From Paenimyroides aestuarii (lineage in GTDB: Bacteria > Bacteroidota > Bacteroidia > Flavobacteriales > Flavobacteriaceae), in assembly GCF_024628805.1 (NCBI RefSeq), contig NZ_CP102382.1, positions 1,426,001 to 1,490,000 on the forward strand: a DNA stretch of 64,000 bases. The letters are read 5' to 3'. Every line of letters starts with the position of its first letter. The stretch's first letter is position 1. The translations under genes and the position numbers were made by a program. A model generated the notes under the pieces. It did not search any database. It saw only the letters and a program-made list of their open reading frames with translations, and was not told the origin of the DNA. This document shows positions 17,728-26,263 of the stretch, piece after piece.

Positions 17728-18921
17728 TTAGATAGCCAATTTCTTAGTAATGGCTTTGGGTAATGCATTTTTATGCACCATGATATCGGTGGCTTTGTAT
17801 TTCATAAACTCTTTGGTCATATACAAATAGCCTTTATAGTCGTTTGATAACCCCCAAGAGTTTTTAACAATATAATACTCTTTACCGTTTTGATCTTTTG
17901 CAATACCTACAATGTGCATACCGTGATCGTCAGTGGTTTCATAATTGTCAAATGCTTTTTGGCGGTCTGCATCGGTTACTTTTTTCTCTGGCTTTGGTCC
18001 GTTGAACATATCTGCTTTTTGTTCTGCAGTCATTTGAGCAAAATCAATTTCAGGAATATAGGCTACACCATTTTTCCAACTGAATCCTTTTTCAGAAACA
18101 TCACCACCCCACGCAACTGTATATCCGTTTTTCAAAGCATGATCAACAATTTCTACCAATTCATCTTGTTTCACGTTCCAAACTTGGTCAAACGCCCAAT
18201 TGTCTGGTACTAATAAAGTGAATTTTGTATACCAAGGATATTCCTGAAAAGAAGAAATTTCTACATAATCATCTGGGTTGATCCCTACTACTTCATCGGC
18301 AAACGTTTTTGGGGTATATTTTTTTCCTTCATACATAAACTCTTTCGGAGCTTCCCCTAAATAGCTGTCAATAACTGCTGTGTATGCGTTTAACCAATTT
18401 TCTGAAAGCTTATCGTTTTTAACAACCGATGCCAAAACCGATTCAGTCATTTTGCTCATTTCAGAGAAATTGTTGCGTGTTTGTCCTTCTTGCAATCCAG
18501 TGTATGCCGAACGAGGAACAGTTCCGTATTTTTTGTACATATTCATTACATCGTGAAAAGCACCGCCTTCGCCCAAGGTAACTGCACCGTGCATTTTTAC
18601 ATACATTTTGCCTTTTTCGATATATGCATTACGAGCTGTGAAAATTTGAGCCAATTCTACGGGTTTTTTACCCATACGAATCATTTCCGATTCTATAAAC
18701 GAATTTCCTGAATAACTCCAGCAAGTTCCAGAAGAACCTTGATCTTTAACCGAAGTGTTTTCTAAATTAATTACATCGGTAAACGTAAAATGAGCTTTAC
18801 TGTTGGCACTTTGATTTGCTTTTACTTTATTCATTAAATCGTCTTGTGCCGATACATTTGAAGTTGCAGCTAAAGCAATTAATACCGCCGCAAAAAATGG
18901 TTTTAATTTTATACGAAACAT
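17728..18921 (-). CDS. Secreted C1-family cysteine peptidase (aminopeptidase C/bleomycin hydrolase-like)
   Basis: A 397-residue protein with a signal peptide (cleavage after SNVSA, residue 25). The papain-like catalytic residues are present: DQGSSGTCWSYSG with Cys67, a late HGMHIVG with the histidine, and VKNSWG with the asparagine. The large insertion between Cys and His is typical of the PepC/bleomycin-hydrolase branch (C1B). Unlike cytosolic PepC, this one is exported, as is common in Bacteroidota, and so probably digests peptides in the periplasm or outside. Confidence 0.92.
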   Translation of the reverse strand: MFRIKLKPFFAAVLIALAATSNVSAQDDLMNKVKANQSANSKAHFTFTDVINLENTSVKDQGSSGTCWSYSGNSFIESEMIRMGKKPVELAQIFTARNAYIEKGKMYVKMHGAVTLGEGGAFHDVMNMYKKYGTVPRSAYTGLQEGQTRNNFSEMSKMTESVLASVVKNDKLSENWLNAYTAVIDSYLGEAPKEFMYEGKKYTPKTFADEVVGINPDDYVEISSFQEYPWYTKFTLLVPDNWAFDQVWNVKQDELVEIVDHALKNGYTVAWGGDVSEKGFSWKNGVAYIPEIDFAQMTAEQKADMFNGPKPEKKVTDADRQKAFDNYETTDDHGMHIVGIAKDQNGKEYYIVKNSWGLSNDYKGYLYMTKEFMKYKATDIMVHKNALPKAITKKLAI

Positions 18922-19006
18922 ATTTGTTATTTGAATATTTTAATAGTAAGTACGAATTTATGGAATTTGTTACAGATATTGATTGATAATTTTGATTTAT
19001 TGTGAC

Positions 19007-19041
19007 CAACTTTGTCAAAGTTCCAAACTTTGACAAAGTTT
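19007..19041. repeat. 35-bp palindromic repeat, copy 1
   Basis: Two self-complementary halves, CAACTTTGTCAAAGTT and AAACTTTGACAAAGTTT, joined by CC. The same 35 bases occur at 21336-21370, and a decayed copy lies at 20749-20779. It is 3' to the split GldM-like gene on the minus strand. Confidence 0.9.
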
Positions 19042-19383
19042 AATTATATTATATTTCAAATATTCTAAAATTGATAGGTTCAAAAGATGAACTATTGTCT
19101 TCTGGACTTTCAATATGAATGTCCTTCAAAATTATGAAGTCTCCAGATTTTAGCGTTGATATAATCTTTTTTTGTTCTTCATTAAAAACTCTGGAATTAT
19201 AAGTTTTACGAAGTAATATATTATTTTTACTAACAACGATCATTTCATATTGGACAATATTTAGCTGCATGCTGATTGAATACTTGTCTAAGTATATCAT
19301 TAATCTTTCTGATAAATTATAGTTAGATTTACCATTTGTATATGGACAAATCAGTTCTATTTCAGGTTTAATGGTCTCTACTA

Positions 19384-20394
19384 ACCTGAGTTCGATTATT
19401 ATTTAGGATAAATATATTGTATAAAAAAAGAAATAGTTGTATATTTAATTATCTGATTGTTAAATATTTAAACAACTATTTCTTATGGTTAATTTCGATA
19501 AAATTACAGAAATTTTTTGTCTTGTTGATGAATTTTGCCAGCAATTTTTTCCTTTTCTTGAAAAAAACAGTATTGGAAACAAATCTAAAAGACCCCCAAT
19601 GATGTCACCCAGTGAAATAATAAGTATTATGATTCTTTTTCATTTGAGCGGTTTCAGATGCTTTAAGCACTTTTACATTTTCTATATTCAAAAACATATG
19701 CAAGCTGAGTTTCCTAAAACAGTGTCTTACAATAGATTTACAGAGCTTATGCAATCCAACATACTTCCGCTCACAATGTTTTTAAAAACCTGCTGTATGG
19801 GCAATTGTACAGGTATTTCATTTGTTGATTCCACTCCAGTAAGGGTTTGTAAAAACAAGCGAATCAAAAACAATAAAGTGTTCAAAGATATAGCTACCGT
19901 AGGCAAGTCCACTATGGGGTGGTTCTATGGGTTCAAGCTTCACTTAATTATCAATGAAAAGGGTGAAATTCTAAGCTTTACTATTACACAAGCCAATGTA
20001 GATGACCGTGAACCTCTTAAAAATGAAGGATTTCTCAAAGGGATTTTCGGAAAACTCTTTGCAGATAAAGGGTATATCTCTAAAAAAATTGCAGACATAT
20101 TATTTGTTGATGGTGTTCATCTAATCACACAACTTAAAAACAATATGAAAAACTGTTTAATGACCTTGTCTGACAAAATACTATTGAGAAAACGTTCTGT
20201 TATTGAAACAGTTAACGATGAATTGAAAAATATGTGTCAAATTGAACATTCAAGACATAGATCTATTGGAAACTTTCTTACAAACCTTATTTCGGGTCTA
20301 ATTGCTTATTCATTTTTTCCTAAAAAACCTTCAATACAATATAATGAACTAAAAACAAATCAGTTAACAATGTTCTGATTAATCGAACTCAGGT
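19384..20394 (+). mobile_element. IS982-family insertion sequence (1,011 bp)
   Basis: The ends are perfect 15-bp inverted repeats beginning ACCTGAGTTCGATTA. The flanks are a 5-bp direct repeat TACTA (19379-19383 and 20395-20399), the target-site duplication. One transposase gene fills the interior. Length, ACC terminus and transposase type fit IS982. The perfect repeats and intact transposase suggest a recent insertion that could still be active. Confidence 0.95.
19485..20378 (+). CDS. IS982-family DDE transposase
   Basis: A 297-residue transposase. The DDE residues are visible: Asp in SFVDSTPVRVC, Asp in LFADKGYISKK, and Glu in SVIETVNDELKN. The segment between them (GWFYGFKLHLI) is typical of the DDE_Tnp_1 group used by IS982. 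The C-terminal helix with IEHSRHRS and LISGLIAYSFFPKKP is also typical. The gene is full length with no frameshift. It lies on the strand opposite to the gene it interrupts. Confidence 0.96.
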   Translation: MVNFDKITEIFCLVDEFCQQFFPFLEKNSIGNKSKRPPMMSPSEIISIMILFHLSGFRCFKHFYIFYIQKHMQAEFPKTVSYNRFTELMQSNILPLTMFLKTCCMGNCTGISFVDSTPVRVCKNKRIKNNKVFKDIATVGKSTMGWFYGFKLHLIINEKGEILSFTITQANVDDREPLKNEGFLKGIFGKLFADKGYISKKIADILFVDGVHLITQLKNNMKNCLMTLSDKILLRKRSVIETVNDELKNMCQIEHSRHRSIGNFLTNLISGLIAYSFFPKKPSIQYNELKTNQLTMF

Positions 20395-20748
20395 TACTAA
20401 ATAAACATTTTTAGCAATTAATTTATCTTTAAAAAAGACATTAATAGTTACAATGTCTTTAATTTTTGGTCTAACTGATAATTTGCAATTGTCAATTACA
20501 TGAAGATCTGCATTTTGTGCTTCGAATCTTATTTCTCTGCAATCAATATCATTTGTAAGAAAATCAATAGGGTTTTCAAAATCCAATAATAAAGTGTTAT
20601 TATTTGGATTGCTTAGAATAATTTTCTGAGCAAAACAAATATTATTTAGAATAAAGAGGATTAGTAAAAATATGTTTTTCATGGTTGATTTATAAAAAAA
20701 AATAAAAGTAAAATTAAAAAAAATCATCAAGTTTAAACCTGAAGGATA

Positions 20749-20779
20749 ATCAAAGTTCCAAATTTTTCAAACTTTTGAT
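20749..20779. repeat. Degenerate copy of the 35-bp palindromic repeat
   Basis: ATCAAAGTTCCAAA followed by TTTTTCAAACTTTTGAT keeps the CAAAGTTCCAAA core of the 35-bp repeats at 19007 and 21336 but has lost the perfect symmetry. It lies in the divergent region between the split gene and the gene at 20836. Confidence 0.6.
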
Positions 20780-20835
20780 ACTAATTTAGATGTAAAATAC
20801 GTTTATTTACAAATGAATTTTAAAGAACTCTATTT

Positions 20836-21309
20836 ATGAAAAAAATGCTTTTACTAATAATTGTAATTTTTAGTGGTTTATCTTCACAAGCGCAAACATG
20901 GGAAGATAAAGTAAAGAATGATCCGGCTTATGAAAAGTATAAAGAAGAAGCTTTAAAGTTTTATTGCTCTGAAGATTACATTAAAGAAATGTATCTCGGT
21001 AGTTATTTCATTGAAAAAATGGGAAAGTCTATCCAAAATTACGATTTTAAAAATTTTGAAAAATGGATTACTGAAAACTTAGATAAAACTACTTTTGTAA
21101 ACAAGGAAGAAGCTTTACAAATATTTAATGAGCGGAGTGCATTAAAAAGTAAAAATCAGCCTGAATCCAATAGACTTTCAAAAGAATTTGATAATTTGGG
21201 CGAAAAATACGGTTATGATGAGTTTATGGAATTTGAAAATAAAGAAGTCCATAATGTAGCCTTTGAAAAGTATTATTCATTTAAACAAAAGCAAAAAACC
21301 TTCAATTAA
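20836..21309 (+). CDS. Hypothetical exported protein (157 aa)
   Basis: The N-terminal signal peptide (MKKMLLLIIVIFSGLSSQAQ) would be cleaved after residue 20. The mature part is hydrophilic and mainly helical (DKVKNDPAYEKYKEEALKF, EEALQIFNERSALKSK) with single acidic patches. No family is recognised. It has its own terminator. It lies between palindromic repeats in the same accessory patch as the IS-split gene. Confidence 0.7.
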   Translation: MKKMLLLIIVIFSGLSSQAQTWEDKVKNDPAYEKYKEEALKFYCSEDYIKEMYLGSYFIEKMGKSIQNYDFKNFEKWITENLDKTTFVNKEEALQIFNERSALKSKNQPESNRLSKEFDNLGEKYGYDEFMEFENKEVHNVAFEKYYSFKQKQKTFN

Positions 21310-21327
21310 TTTTGAAGGTTTTTTTGA
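21294..21327 (+). terminator. Terminator of the exported hypothetical gene
   Basis: The stem AAAAACCTTCAA/TTGAAGGTTTTT with a short AT loop overlaps the last codons and stop (21309) of the gene at 20836 and ends in a T-run. Confidence 0.85.
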
Positions 21328-21335
21328 TATTTATT

Positions 21336-21370
21336 CAACTTTGTCAAAGTTCCAAACTTTGACAAAGTTT
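21336..21370. repeat. 35-bp palindromic repeat, copy 2
   Basis: Identical over 35 bases to the element at 19007-19041. It lies between the end of the gene at 20836 (plus) and the end of the S9 peptidase gene (minus), followed by a short tandem of CCTACAA units. Confidence 0.9.
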
Positions 21371-21392
21371 TTTTTAACCTACAACCTACAAC

Positions 21393-23297
21393 CTACAACG
21401 TTTCTTTCAACCATTTAAAAAACTCCGTTTGCCAAACTAGTGCATTTTGCGGTTTCAGCACCCAGTGGTTTTCATCGGGTAAATAAACAAATCGGCTTTT
21501 AATACCTTGCAACTGTGCCGCTGCAAATGCTTCCTGCCCTTGACCAATCGGCACGCGGTAATCTTTACCACCGTGGAAAATCAAGATAGGCGTGTTCCAG
21601 TTTTTTACCAACAAAATGGGGTTGTGTTGGTAATAGGTTTTTGCAATGTCTTTATTTGTTTCAGCATCCCAATACGCACCGCCTGCATCCCAATTAGGGA
21701 AAAAAGTTTCTTCAGTTGTTCCGTACATGCTGTGTAAGTTAAACACACCGCAATGCGCAATAAATGTTTTAAAACGGTTTTCGTGTATGCCTGCTAAATA
21801 ATAAACCGAATAGCCACCGTAACTTGCACCAACCGCTCCTAGGCGTTTGCTATCAACATATTTTTCTTTAGAAAGAGCATCGATTGCAGAAAGGTAATCG
21901 TCCATGGCTTGTCCGCCCCAATCTTTTGAAATGGCTTCGTTCCATTCCACACCAAAACCTGGTAAACCGCGACGGTTGGGCGCTACAATGACATACCCTT
22001 CTGCTGCCATTAACTGAAAATTCCATCGAAATGAATAAAAAGGCGATACCATAGACTGTGGACCACCTTGGCAATATAATAAAGTCGGATATTTTTTGTT
22101 AGGATCAAAATTTGGTGGAAGAATCACCCAAACCAGCATTTTTTTACCGTCGGTTGTTGTTACATAGCGTTTTTCAATCTTGCTTTTGGCAATTTTACTG
22201 TACGTTGCATCGTTCACATGCGTTATTTGATTCCAAGTTTCTTTCTTTAAATCAAATGAATAGACTTCAGCTGCCGAGTTAAAATCGGTGCGGGTTACCA
22301 CTATTTTATCATTCGCAAAACCTACAATGCTTGCAACATCAAACACCCCATTGGTTAACTGTTTTACTTGTATTGCAATTCGTGTGAGCCCCGGGAAATT
22401 TACTTCAAACAACTGATTTGTTCCATCAACGGGTGCAATAAAATATACTTTTTTACCGTCGTTGCTCCAAACATAACTGTTTACAGTGCCATCCCAACCA
22501 CTGGTTAAGTTGATATCAATGCCTTTATGGCGTACAATAATATCGTTTTTATCGGCTTCATAACCATCGTTTTTCATTTGCAACCACGTTAAATCGCCAT
22601 TAGGAGAAAAAGTTGGGTGCGTATCGTATCCTAAATTATCTTTGGTTAAATTATCGGTTTGTTTGGTGTCTAAATGATATTCATACAAATCGGTATTGGT
22701 GCTGATAGCATAGGCGGTTCCTGCTTTCTTTTTAGATACATAAATCACCGATTTTCCGCTTGGATGCCAAATATAATCTTCATCGCCACCAAACGGAGCT
22801 TGCGGACTGTAATAAGGTTCGTCTTGCAACAAATCGATTTTTTCGTTGGTTTCCAGATTTGTTACAAAAACGTGGTTGAAAGATCCATCGTTGTCTTTGT
22901 CCCAATGGCGGTAATCCAAACCGTCGTACACATACACATTCGCTTCTTTTAATTCCGGATAGCGGTCTTTTCCTAAAACCTTGTTTACCTTTACTTCTTC
23001 GGCAGATAATTTGAATTTTCCGTTGGGCGAAAGATTTCTGTCTTTTATCAAACCATCCGCACTTTCAAGCAGTTTTGCATTCTTTCCATCGATTGAAATT
23101 TGATAGGTTTTATATTCCATTGTGTTTTTATCCACATTAGGAAATCCCACCTTATAAATTAAAAAATCGCCTTTTTCTGTGATGCCAACCGGGTTTACTC
23201 TGCCTAATTGCCATAATAATTCTTTAGTGAGAACTTGTTCTTGTGCATTCATATTCAAAGCAATAACCGATAATGTAGCTACTAAAATTCGTTTCAT
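21393..23297 (-). CDS. S9-family prolyl oligopeptidase-like peptidase
   Basis: A 634-residue exported serine peptidase. A signal peptide ends near NMNA. An N-terminal beta-propeller (about 25-370) shows WD/PD40-like repeats such as WHPSGKSVIYVS and THPTFSPNGDLTWL. A C-terminal alpha/beta hydrolase domain (about 375-634) holds the nucleophile in GASYGGYS, the acid near HGGKDYRVP and the histidine in DENHW. This is the dipeptidyl-peptidase/acylaminoacyl-peptidase type. It is likely periplasmic and releases dipeptides for uptake. The gene is isolated, with a DedA gene divergent upstream. Confidence 0.93.
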   Translation of the reverse strand: MKRILVATLSVIALNMNAQEQVLTKELLWQLGRVNPVGITEKGDFLIYKVGFPNVDKNTMEYKTYQISIDGKNAKLLESADGLIKDRNLSPNGKFKLSAEEVKVNKVLGKDRYPELKEANVYVYDGLDYRHWDKDNDGSFNHVFVTNLETNEKIDLLQDEPYYSPQAPFGGDEDYIWHPSGKSVIYVSKKKAGTAYAISTNTDLYEYHLDTKQTDNLTKDNLGYDTHPTFSPNGDLTWLQMKNDGYEADKNDIIVRHKGIDINLTSGWDGTVNSYVWSNDGKKVYFIAPVDGTNQLFEVNFPGLTRIAIQVKQLTNGVFDVASIVGFANDKIVVTRTDFNSAAEVYSFDLKKETWNQITHVNDATYSKIAKSKIEKRYVTTTDGKKMLVWVILPPNFDPNKKYPTLLYCQGGPQSMVSPFYSFRWNFQLMAAEGYVIVAPNRRGLPGFGVEWNEAISKDWGGQAMDDYLSAIDALSKEKYVDSKRLGAVGASYGGYSVYYLAGIHENRFKTFIAHCGVFNLHSMYGTTEETFFPNWDAGGAYWDAETNKDIAKTYYQHNPILLVKNWNTPILIFHGGKDYRVPIGQGQEAFAAAQLQGIKSRFVYLPDENHWVLKPQNALVWQTEFFKWLKETL

Positions 23298-23448
23298 GTA
23301 AACATTTGTTTTTAATTGACGCTAAATTTACGAAATTCTAAATGATAAAAATTCCTTAAAGTTTTGTTTTTATGTGAATGCTATCCCTAAAAACTAAAAA
23401 ATATTAAGTAATTTCACGCTCGAAAAAATACTACGTAATTCATTCATA

Positions 23449-24135
23449 ATGGAAGATTTTAACTGGGGCGATTTAATCAATCCTGAATTCTACATAAATT
23501 TAGAAATAGCGGGCCATAAAATTGGCTTGTACGTTGTTTTGTTTATTGTTTTTGCAGAAACGGGCTTGCTTGCAGGTTTCTTTTTGCCGGGCGATAGTTT
23601 GCTTTTTTTATCGGGAATTTACAGCAAAGCTTTGTTAAGCGAAGTAGTGGTTATTGAGAGTGATTTTTTAAATGTTTTAGGAGTGGCTTCGTTGGTTGCT
23701 TTGGCAGGAATCATTGGTAATTTGTTTGGCTATTGGTTTGGCTCTAAAAGTGGCAATTATTTGTATCAGAAAGAAGACGGTTTTCTATTTAAAAAGAAGT
23801 ATTTGTTAGAATCGAAAGCTTTTTTTGAAAAACACGGCGGTCGTGCCATTATTTTTGCCCGATTTTTACCCGTTGTTCGCACCTTTACACCTATTATTGC
23901 AGGTGTGGCTAATATGGAATTTAAAAAGTTTTTGTTCTACAATATCATTAGTTCGATTGCATGGGCTTTTTCACTGATTTTTGCCGGACATTATTTGTAT
24001 CGCTTTCTATTAGACAGTTATGGGTTTGATCTAACACATTATATTGAGTATATTATTCTTATTATCATTATAATAACAACTGTTCCATTTGTTGTGAAAC
24101 TGATCAACAATAAAAGAGCAAAAAATAAAAAATAG
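23449..24135 (+). CDS. DedA family membrane protein
   Basis: A 228-residue inner-membrane protein of the SNARE-associated/VTT family. Motifs: FAETGLLAGFFLPGDSLLFLSG near residues 36-58, GNLFGYWFGSKSGNYLY near 90, and FARFLPVVRTFTPIIAGVANM near 140, which contains the conserved Arg and Pro. DedA proteins flip lipids such as undecaprenyl phosphate or phosphatidylethanolamine, depending on the branch; the branch is not resolved here. It lies 33 bp before mtgA, which also depends on undecaprenyl carriers, so co-transcription is likely. Confidence 0.93.
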   Translation: MEDFNWGDLINPEFYINLEIAGHKIGLYVVLFIVFAETGLLAGFFLPGDSLLFLSGIYSKALLSEVVVIESDFLNVLGVASLVALAGIIGNLFGYWFGSKSGNYLYQKEDGFLFKKKYLLESKAFFEKHGGRAIIFARFLPVVRTFTPIIAGVANMEFKKFLFYNIISSIAWAFSLIFAGHYLYRFLLDSYGFDLTHYIEYIILIIIIITTVPFVVKLINNKRAKNKK

Positions 24136-24167
24136 GGAGTATATTTACATCCCTTTTTTTATGTATT

Positions 24168-24857
24168 ATGATTAAGAAAGTTTTAAGATTCATAGGCAAA
24201 GTACTTTTATACTTTTTCGGTATTAGTATAGGATTAGTGGTGCTTTTTAAATTTGTTCCTGTGCCCTTTACGCCGTTAATGTTTATTCGCACTTTTGAAC
24301 AAATGGGCGGCGACAAAGATTTGGTTTGGAAACACGATTGGATTGCAATCGATGAAATGGGAATTCCTATACAAAAAGCCGTAATTGCGAGCGAAGACGG
24401 TAAGTTTACCACCCACAATGGCTTTGATGTAAAAGCGATTGAAAAAGCATATAAAAACAATCAAAAAGGAAAAAAGATAAAAGGGGGAAGCACCATAAGC
24501 CAGCAAACCGCCAAAAATGTTTTTCTTTGGCCGGGAAGAAGTTACTTGCGAAAAGGTTTAGAAGCCTATTTTACGGTTTTAATCGAAATTGTCTGGGGCA
24601 AAGAACGCATTATGGAAGTGTATTTGAACTCTATTGAAATGGGCAATGGAATTTATGGAATCGAAGCAGCTTCGCAACATTGGTTTAAAAAACCAGCAAA
24701 AAATCTTACCAAAGCCGAAGCCGCCGCTATTGCAGCCATTCTTCCCAATCCAAGAGTTTACAAAGCAAAAAACAGCTCGCGATACATCGAGCGTAGAAAA
24801 AACGCCATTAAAAGGCAGATGAATTTCTATAATAACCCTAATTACAATGGCGAATAA
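24168..24857 (+). CDS. mtgA: Monofunctional biosynthetic peptidoglycan transglycosylase
   Basis: The 229-residue GT51 enzyme polymerises lipid II into glycan strands at the outer face of the inner membrane. A single N-terminal anchor helix (about 10-30) precedes the catalytic domain with the GT51 motifs: ASEDGKF (catalytic Glu76), GGSTISQQTAKN, the KERIMEVYLNSIEMG segment with the second Glu, and AAAIAAILPNP. No transpeptidase domain follows, so this is the MtgA type rather than a class A PBP. It lies 33 bp after the DedA gene. Confidence 0.95.
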   Translation: MIKKVLRFIGKVLLYFFGISIGLVVLFKFVPVPFTPLMFIRTFEQMGGDKDLVWKHDWIAIDEMGIPIQKAVIASEDGKFTTHNGFDVKAIEKAYKNNQKGKKIKGGSTISQQTAKNVFLWPGRSYLRKGLEAYFTVLIEIVWGKERIMEVYLNSIEMGNGIYGIEAASQHWFKKPAKNLTKAEAAAIAAILPNPRVYKAKNSSRYIERRKNAIKRQMNFYNNPNYNGE

Positions 24858-24934
24858 AAGTGCTTAGAAAGCGGTTGGTATTTTGATGTATTTATTTTTT
24901 TGTAACTTTACATAAATTCAAAATATCAAAAAAT

Positions 24935-25402
24935 ATGAAAAAGAGCATTTTATTAACAGCTGTTGTAGCCGGATTGGTAGCATTTGCATCATGTAAAAAA
25001 GAAAACACCACTACAACCGAAACCACAATTGATTCGTTAAATACCGAAACTACTGTGACTACGGAAGATACAACAATGGTTGTAGATCCAGCGGTTCAAG
25101 CAGAGCTTGACGAAGCAAAAATGAAGTATGAAAAAGCCGAAGCAGACGTACAAGCTGCTATTGAAAAAGGCGACAAAAAAGCCGAGGCTGCTGCAATAAA
25201 AGTGCGCGATGAAGCTAAAAATTCTTGGGAAAACCTAAAAGAAGGAGTAAACCAAGCAGCAAACGACATGAAAGACGGTATTAACAATGCCGCTAACAAA
25301 GTAGAAGAAGGTGCCGACAAAGTAGGCCAAAAAGCAAAAGAAGTAGGTAAGGATGTAGAAGAAGGCTACAACAAAACCTTAGAAAAAATGAAAACAAACT
25401 AA
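24935..25402 (+). CDS. Lipoprotein with amphipathic helical repeats
   Basis: A 155-residue lipoprotein. The lipobox is VAFASC with Cys20. A threonine-rich linker (about 22-50) is followed by a long charged helical region (about 58-150) built of 11-residue-like units rich in Ala, Lys, Glu and Asp (DGINNAANKVEEGADKVGQK, then AKEVGKDVEEG). Such repeats recall LEA, YtxH and apolipoprotein-type helices that bind membranes or protect proteins under stress. That role is an inference. Terminator downstream. Confidence 0.8.
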   Translation: MKKSILLTAVVAGLVAFASCKKENTTTTETTIDSLNTETTVTTEDTTMVVDPAVQAELDEAKMKYEKAEADVQAAIEKGDKKAEAAAIKVRDEAKNSWENLKEGVNQAANDMKDGINNAANKVEEGADKVGQKAKEVGKDVEEGYNKTLEKMKTN

Positions 25403-25420
25403 ATCATTGGTTTAGATATA

Positions 25421-25455
25421 AAATCCTGTATCGTAAAAAGATACAGGATTTTTTT
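25421..25455. terminator. Bidirectional terminator between converging genes
   Basis: The stem AAATCCTGTATC/GATACAGGATTT with a 7-nt A-rich loop and a T-run separates the helical lipoprotein gene (plus) from the enoyl-CoA hydratase gene (minus). Confidence 0.9.
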
Positions 25456-25467
25456 GTTTTTTTTACT

Positions 25468-26250
25468 TTAATTTCCTTTAAAATCGGCTTTGCGTTTTTC
25501 TAAAAAAGCAGTAGTTCCTTCTTTAAAATCGGCTGTTCCAAAACAGTAACCAAAACGATCAATTTCGGTGTTAAATCCATTTACGCCATCTTTAAAGTTT
25601 GCATTCACTGCCTTAATTGCTTGTGTAATTGCCGTTGGTGAGTTTTTAGCAATTTTCAAAGCTAATTCTTGGGCTTTATCCATTAATTCAGGTTGTGCCA
25701 CCATGTGGTTTATCAATCCAAAAGACAATGCTGTGGGCGCATCAATCATTTGTGCGGTCATAATTAATTCGTTGGCTCTGCCTTTACCAATAAGCTGAGG
25801 TAAGCGTTGGGTGCCACCATATCCTGGAATCACACCTAGTGTCACTTCGGGTAAGCCCATTTTAGCATTGTCTGATGCAATACGAATATGTGCAGCCATT
25901 GCCAGCTCTAATCCGCCTCCTAAAGCAAATCCATTCACGGCAGCAATCACAGGAGTTTCTAGATTTTCCACTAAATTAAACAGCAATTCTTGTCCTTTTC
26001 GTGCCAATTCAGATCCTTCGGATGTGTTAAAACTTGCAAATTCAGAAATATCTGCTCCTGCAACAAATGCTTTTTCACCCGAGCCGGTAATAATAATTGC
26101 GCGCACCTCTTTATCGCTTTCAAATTCTTTAAATGCTTGGTGCAGTTCTTCGATAGTTGCTTTGTTCAAAGCGTTTAATTTTGTGGGACGATTTATGGTA
26201 ATGGTCGCCACAGCATTGTTTTTCTCTGTTAAAATGTTTTCAAATAGCAT
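25468..26250 (-). CDS. Enoyl-CoA hydratase/isomerase family protein
   Basis: A 260-residue crotonase-fold enzyme, start at ATG 26250 (MLFENILTEKN); a longer reading would run into the kinase gene. It carries the CoA/oxyanion segments ITGSGEKAFVAGADISEF and AAVNGFALGGGLELAMA, then GLPEVTLGVIPGYGGTQRLP, which includes both glutamates expected of a true hydratase (Glu in GLELA and in PEVTLG). The probable role is hydration of 2-enoyl-CoA in fatty-acid or amino-acid breakdown. It is the last gene of the minus-strand run that begins at the AraC regulator. Confidence 0.92.
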   Translation of the reverse strand: MLFENILTEKNNAVATITINRPTKLNALNKATIEELHQAFKEFESDKEVRAIIITGSGEKAFVAGADISEFASFNTSEGSELARKGQELLFNLVENLETPVIAAVNGFALGGGLELAMAAHIRIASDNAKMGLPEVTLGVIPGYGGTQRLPQLIGKGRANELIMTAQMIDAPTALSFGLINHMVAQPELMDKAQELALKIAKNSPTAITQAIKAVNANFKDGVNGFNTEIDRFGYCFGTADFKEGTTAFLEKRKADFKGN

Positions 26251-26263
26251 TATGGTATCATTT

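Larger units (their letters stand above)
19049..20682 (-). pseudogene. GldM C-terminus-like exported protein gene, split by an IS982 element
   Basis: The 5' part (20682 down to 20395) encodes a signal peptide (MKNIFLLILFILNNICFAQ) and a beta-rich domain ending AKNVYLV. The 3' part (19383 down to 19049) continues ETIKPEIEL and ends FRIFEI. Removing 19384-20394 and one copy of TACTA joins the two exactly in frame, giving about 205 codons. The reconstructed protein resembles the last two domains of the gliding/T9SS protein GldM (NPIDF segment, then RKTYNSRVF and LKSGDFIILKDI); that assignment is inference. With the IS present, the product would stop after one or two IS-encoded residues. Confidence 0.85.

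Noticed and set aside
21370..21400. Short tandem CCTACAA units at the end of the S9 peptidase gene as a phase-variable tract
   Set aside because: Only about three and a half units, next to the stop codon, so slippage would alter at most the last few codons.
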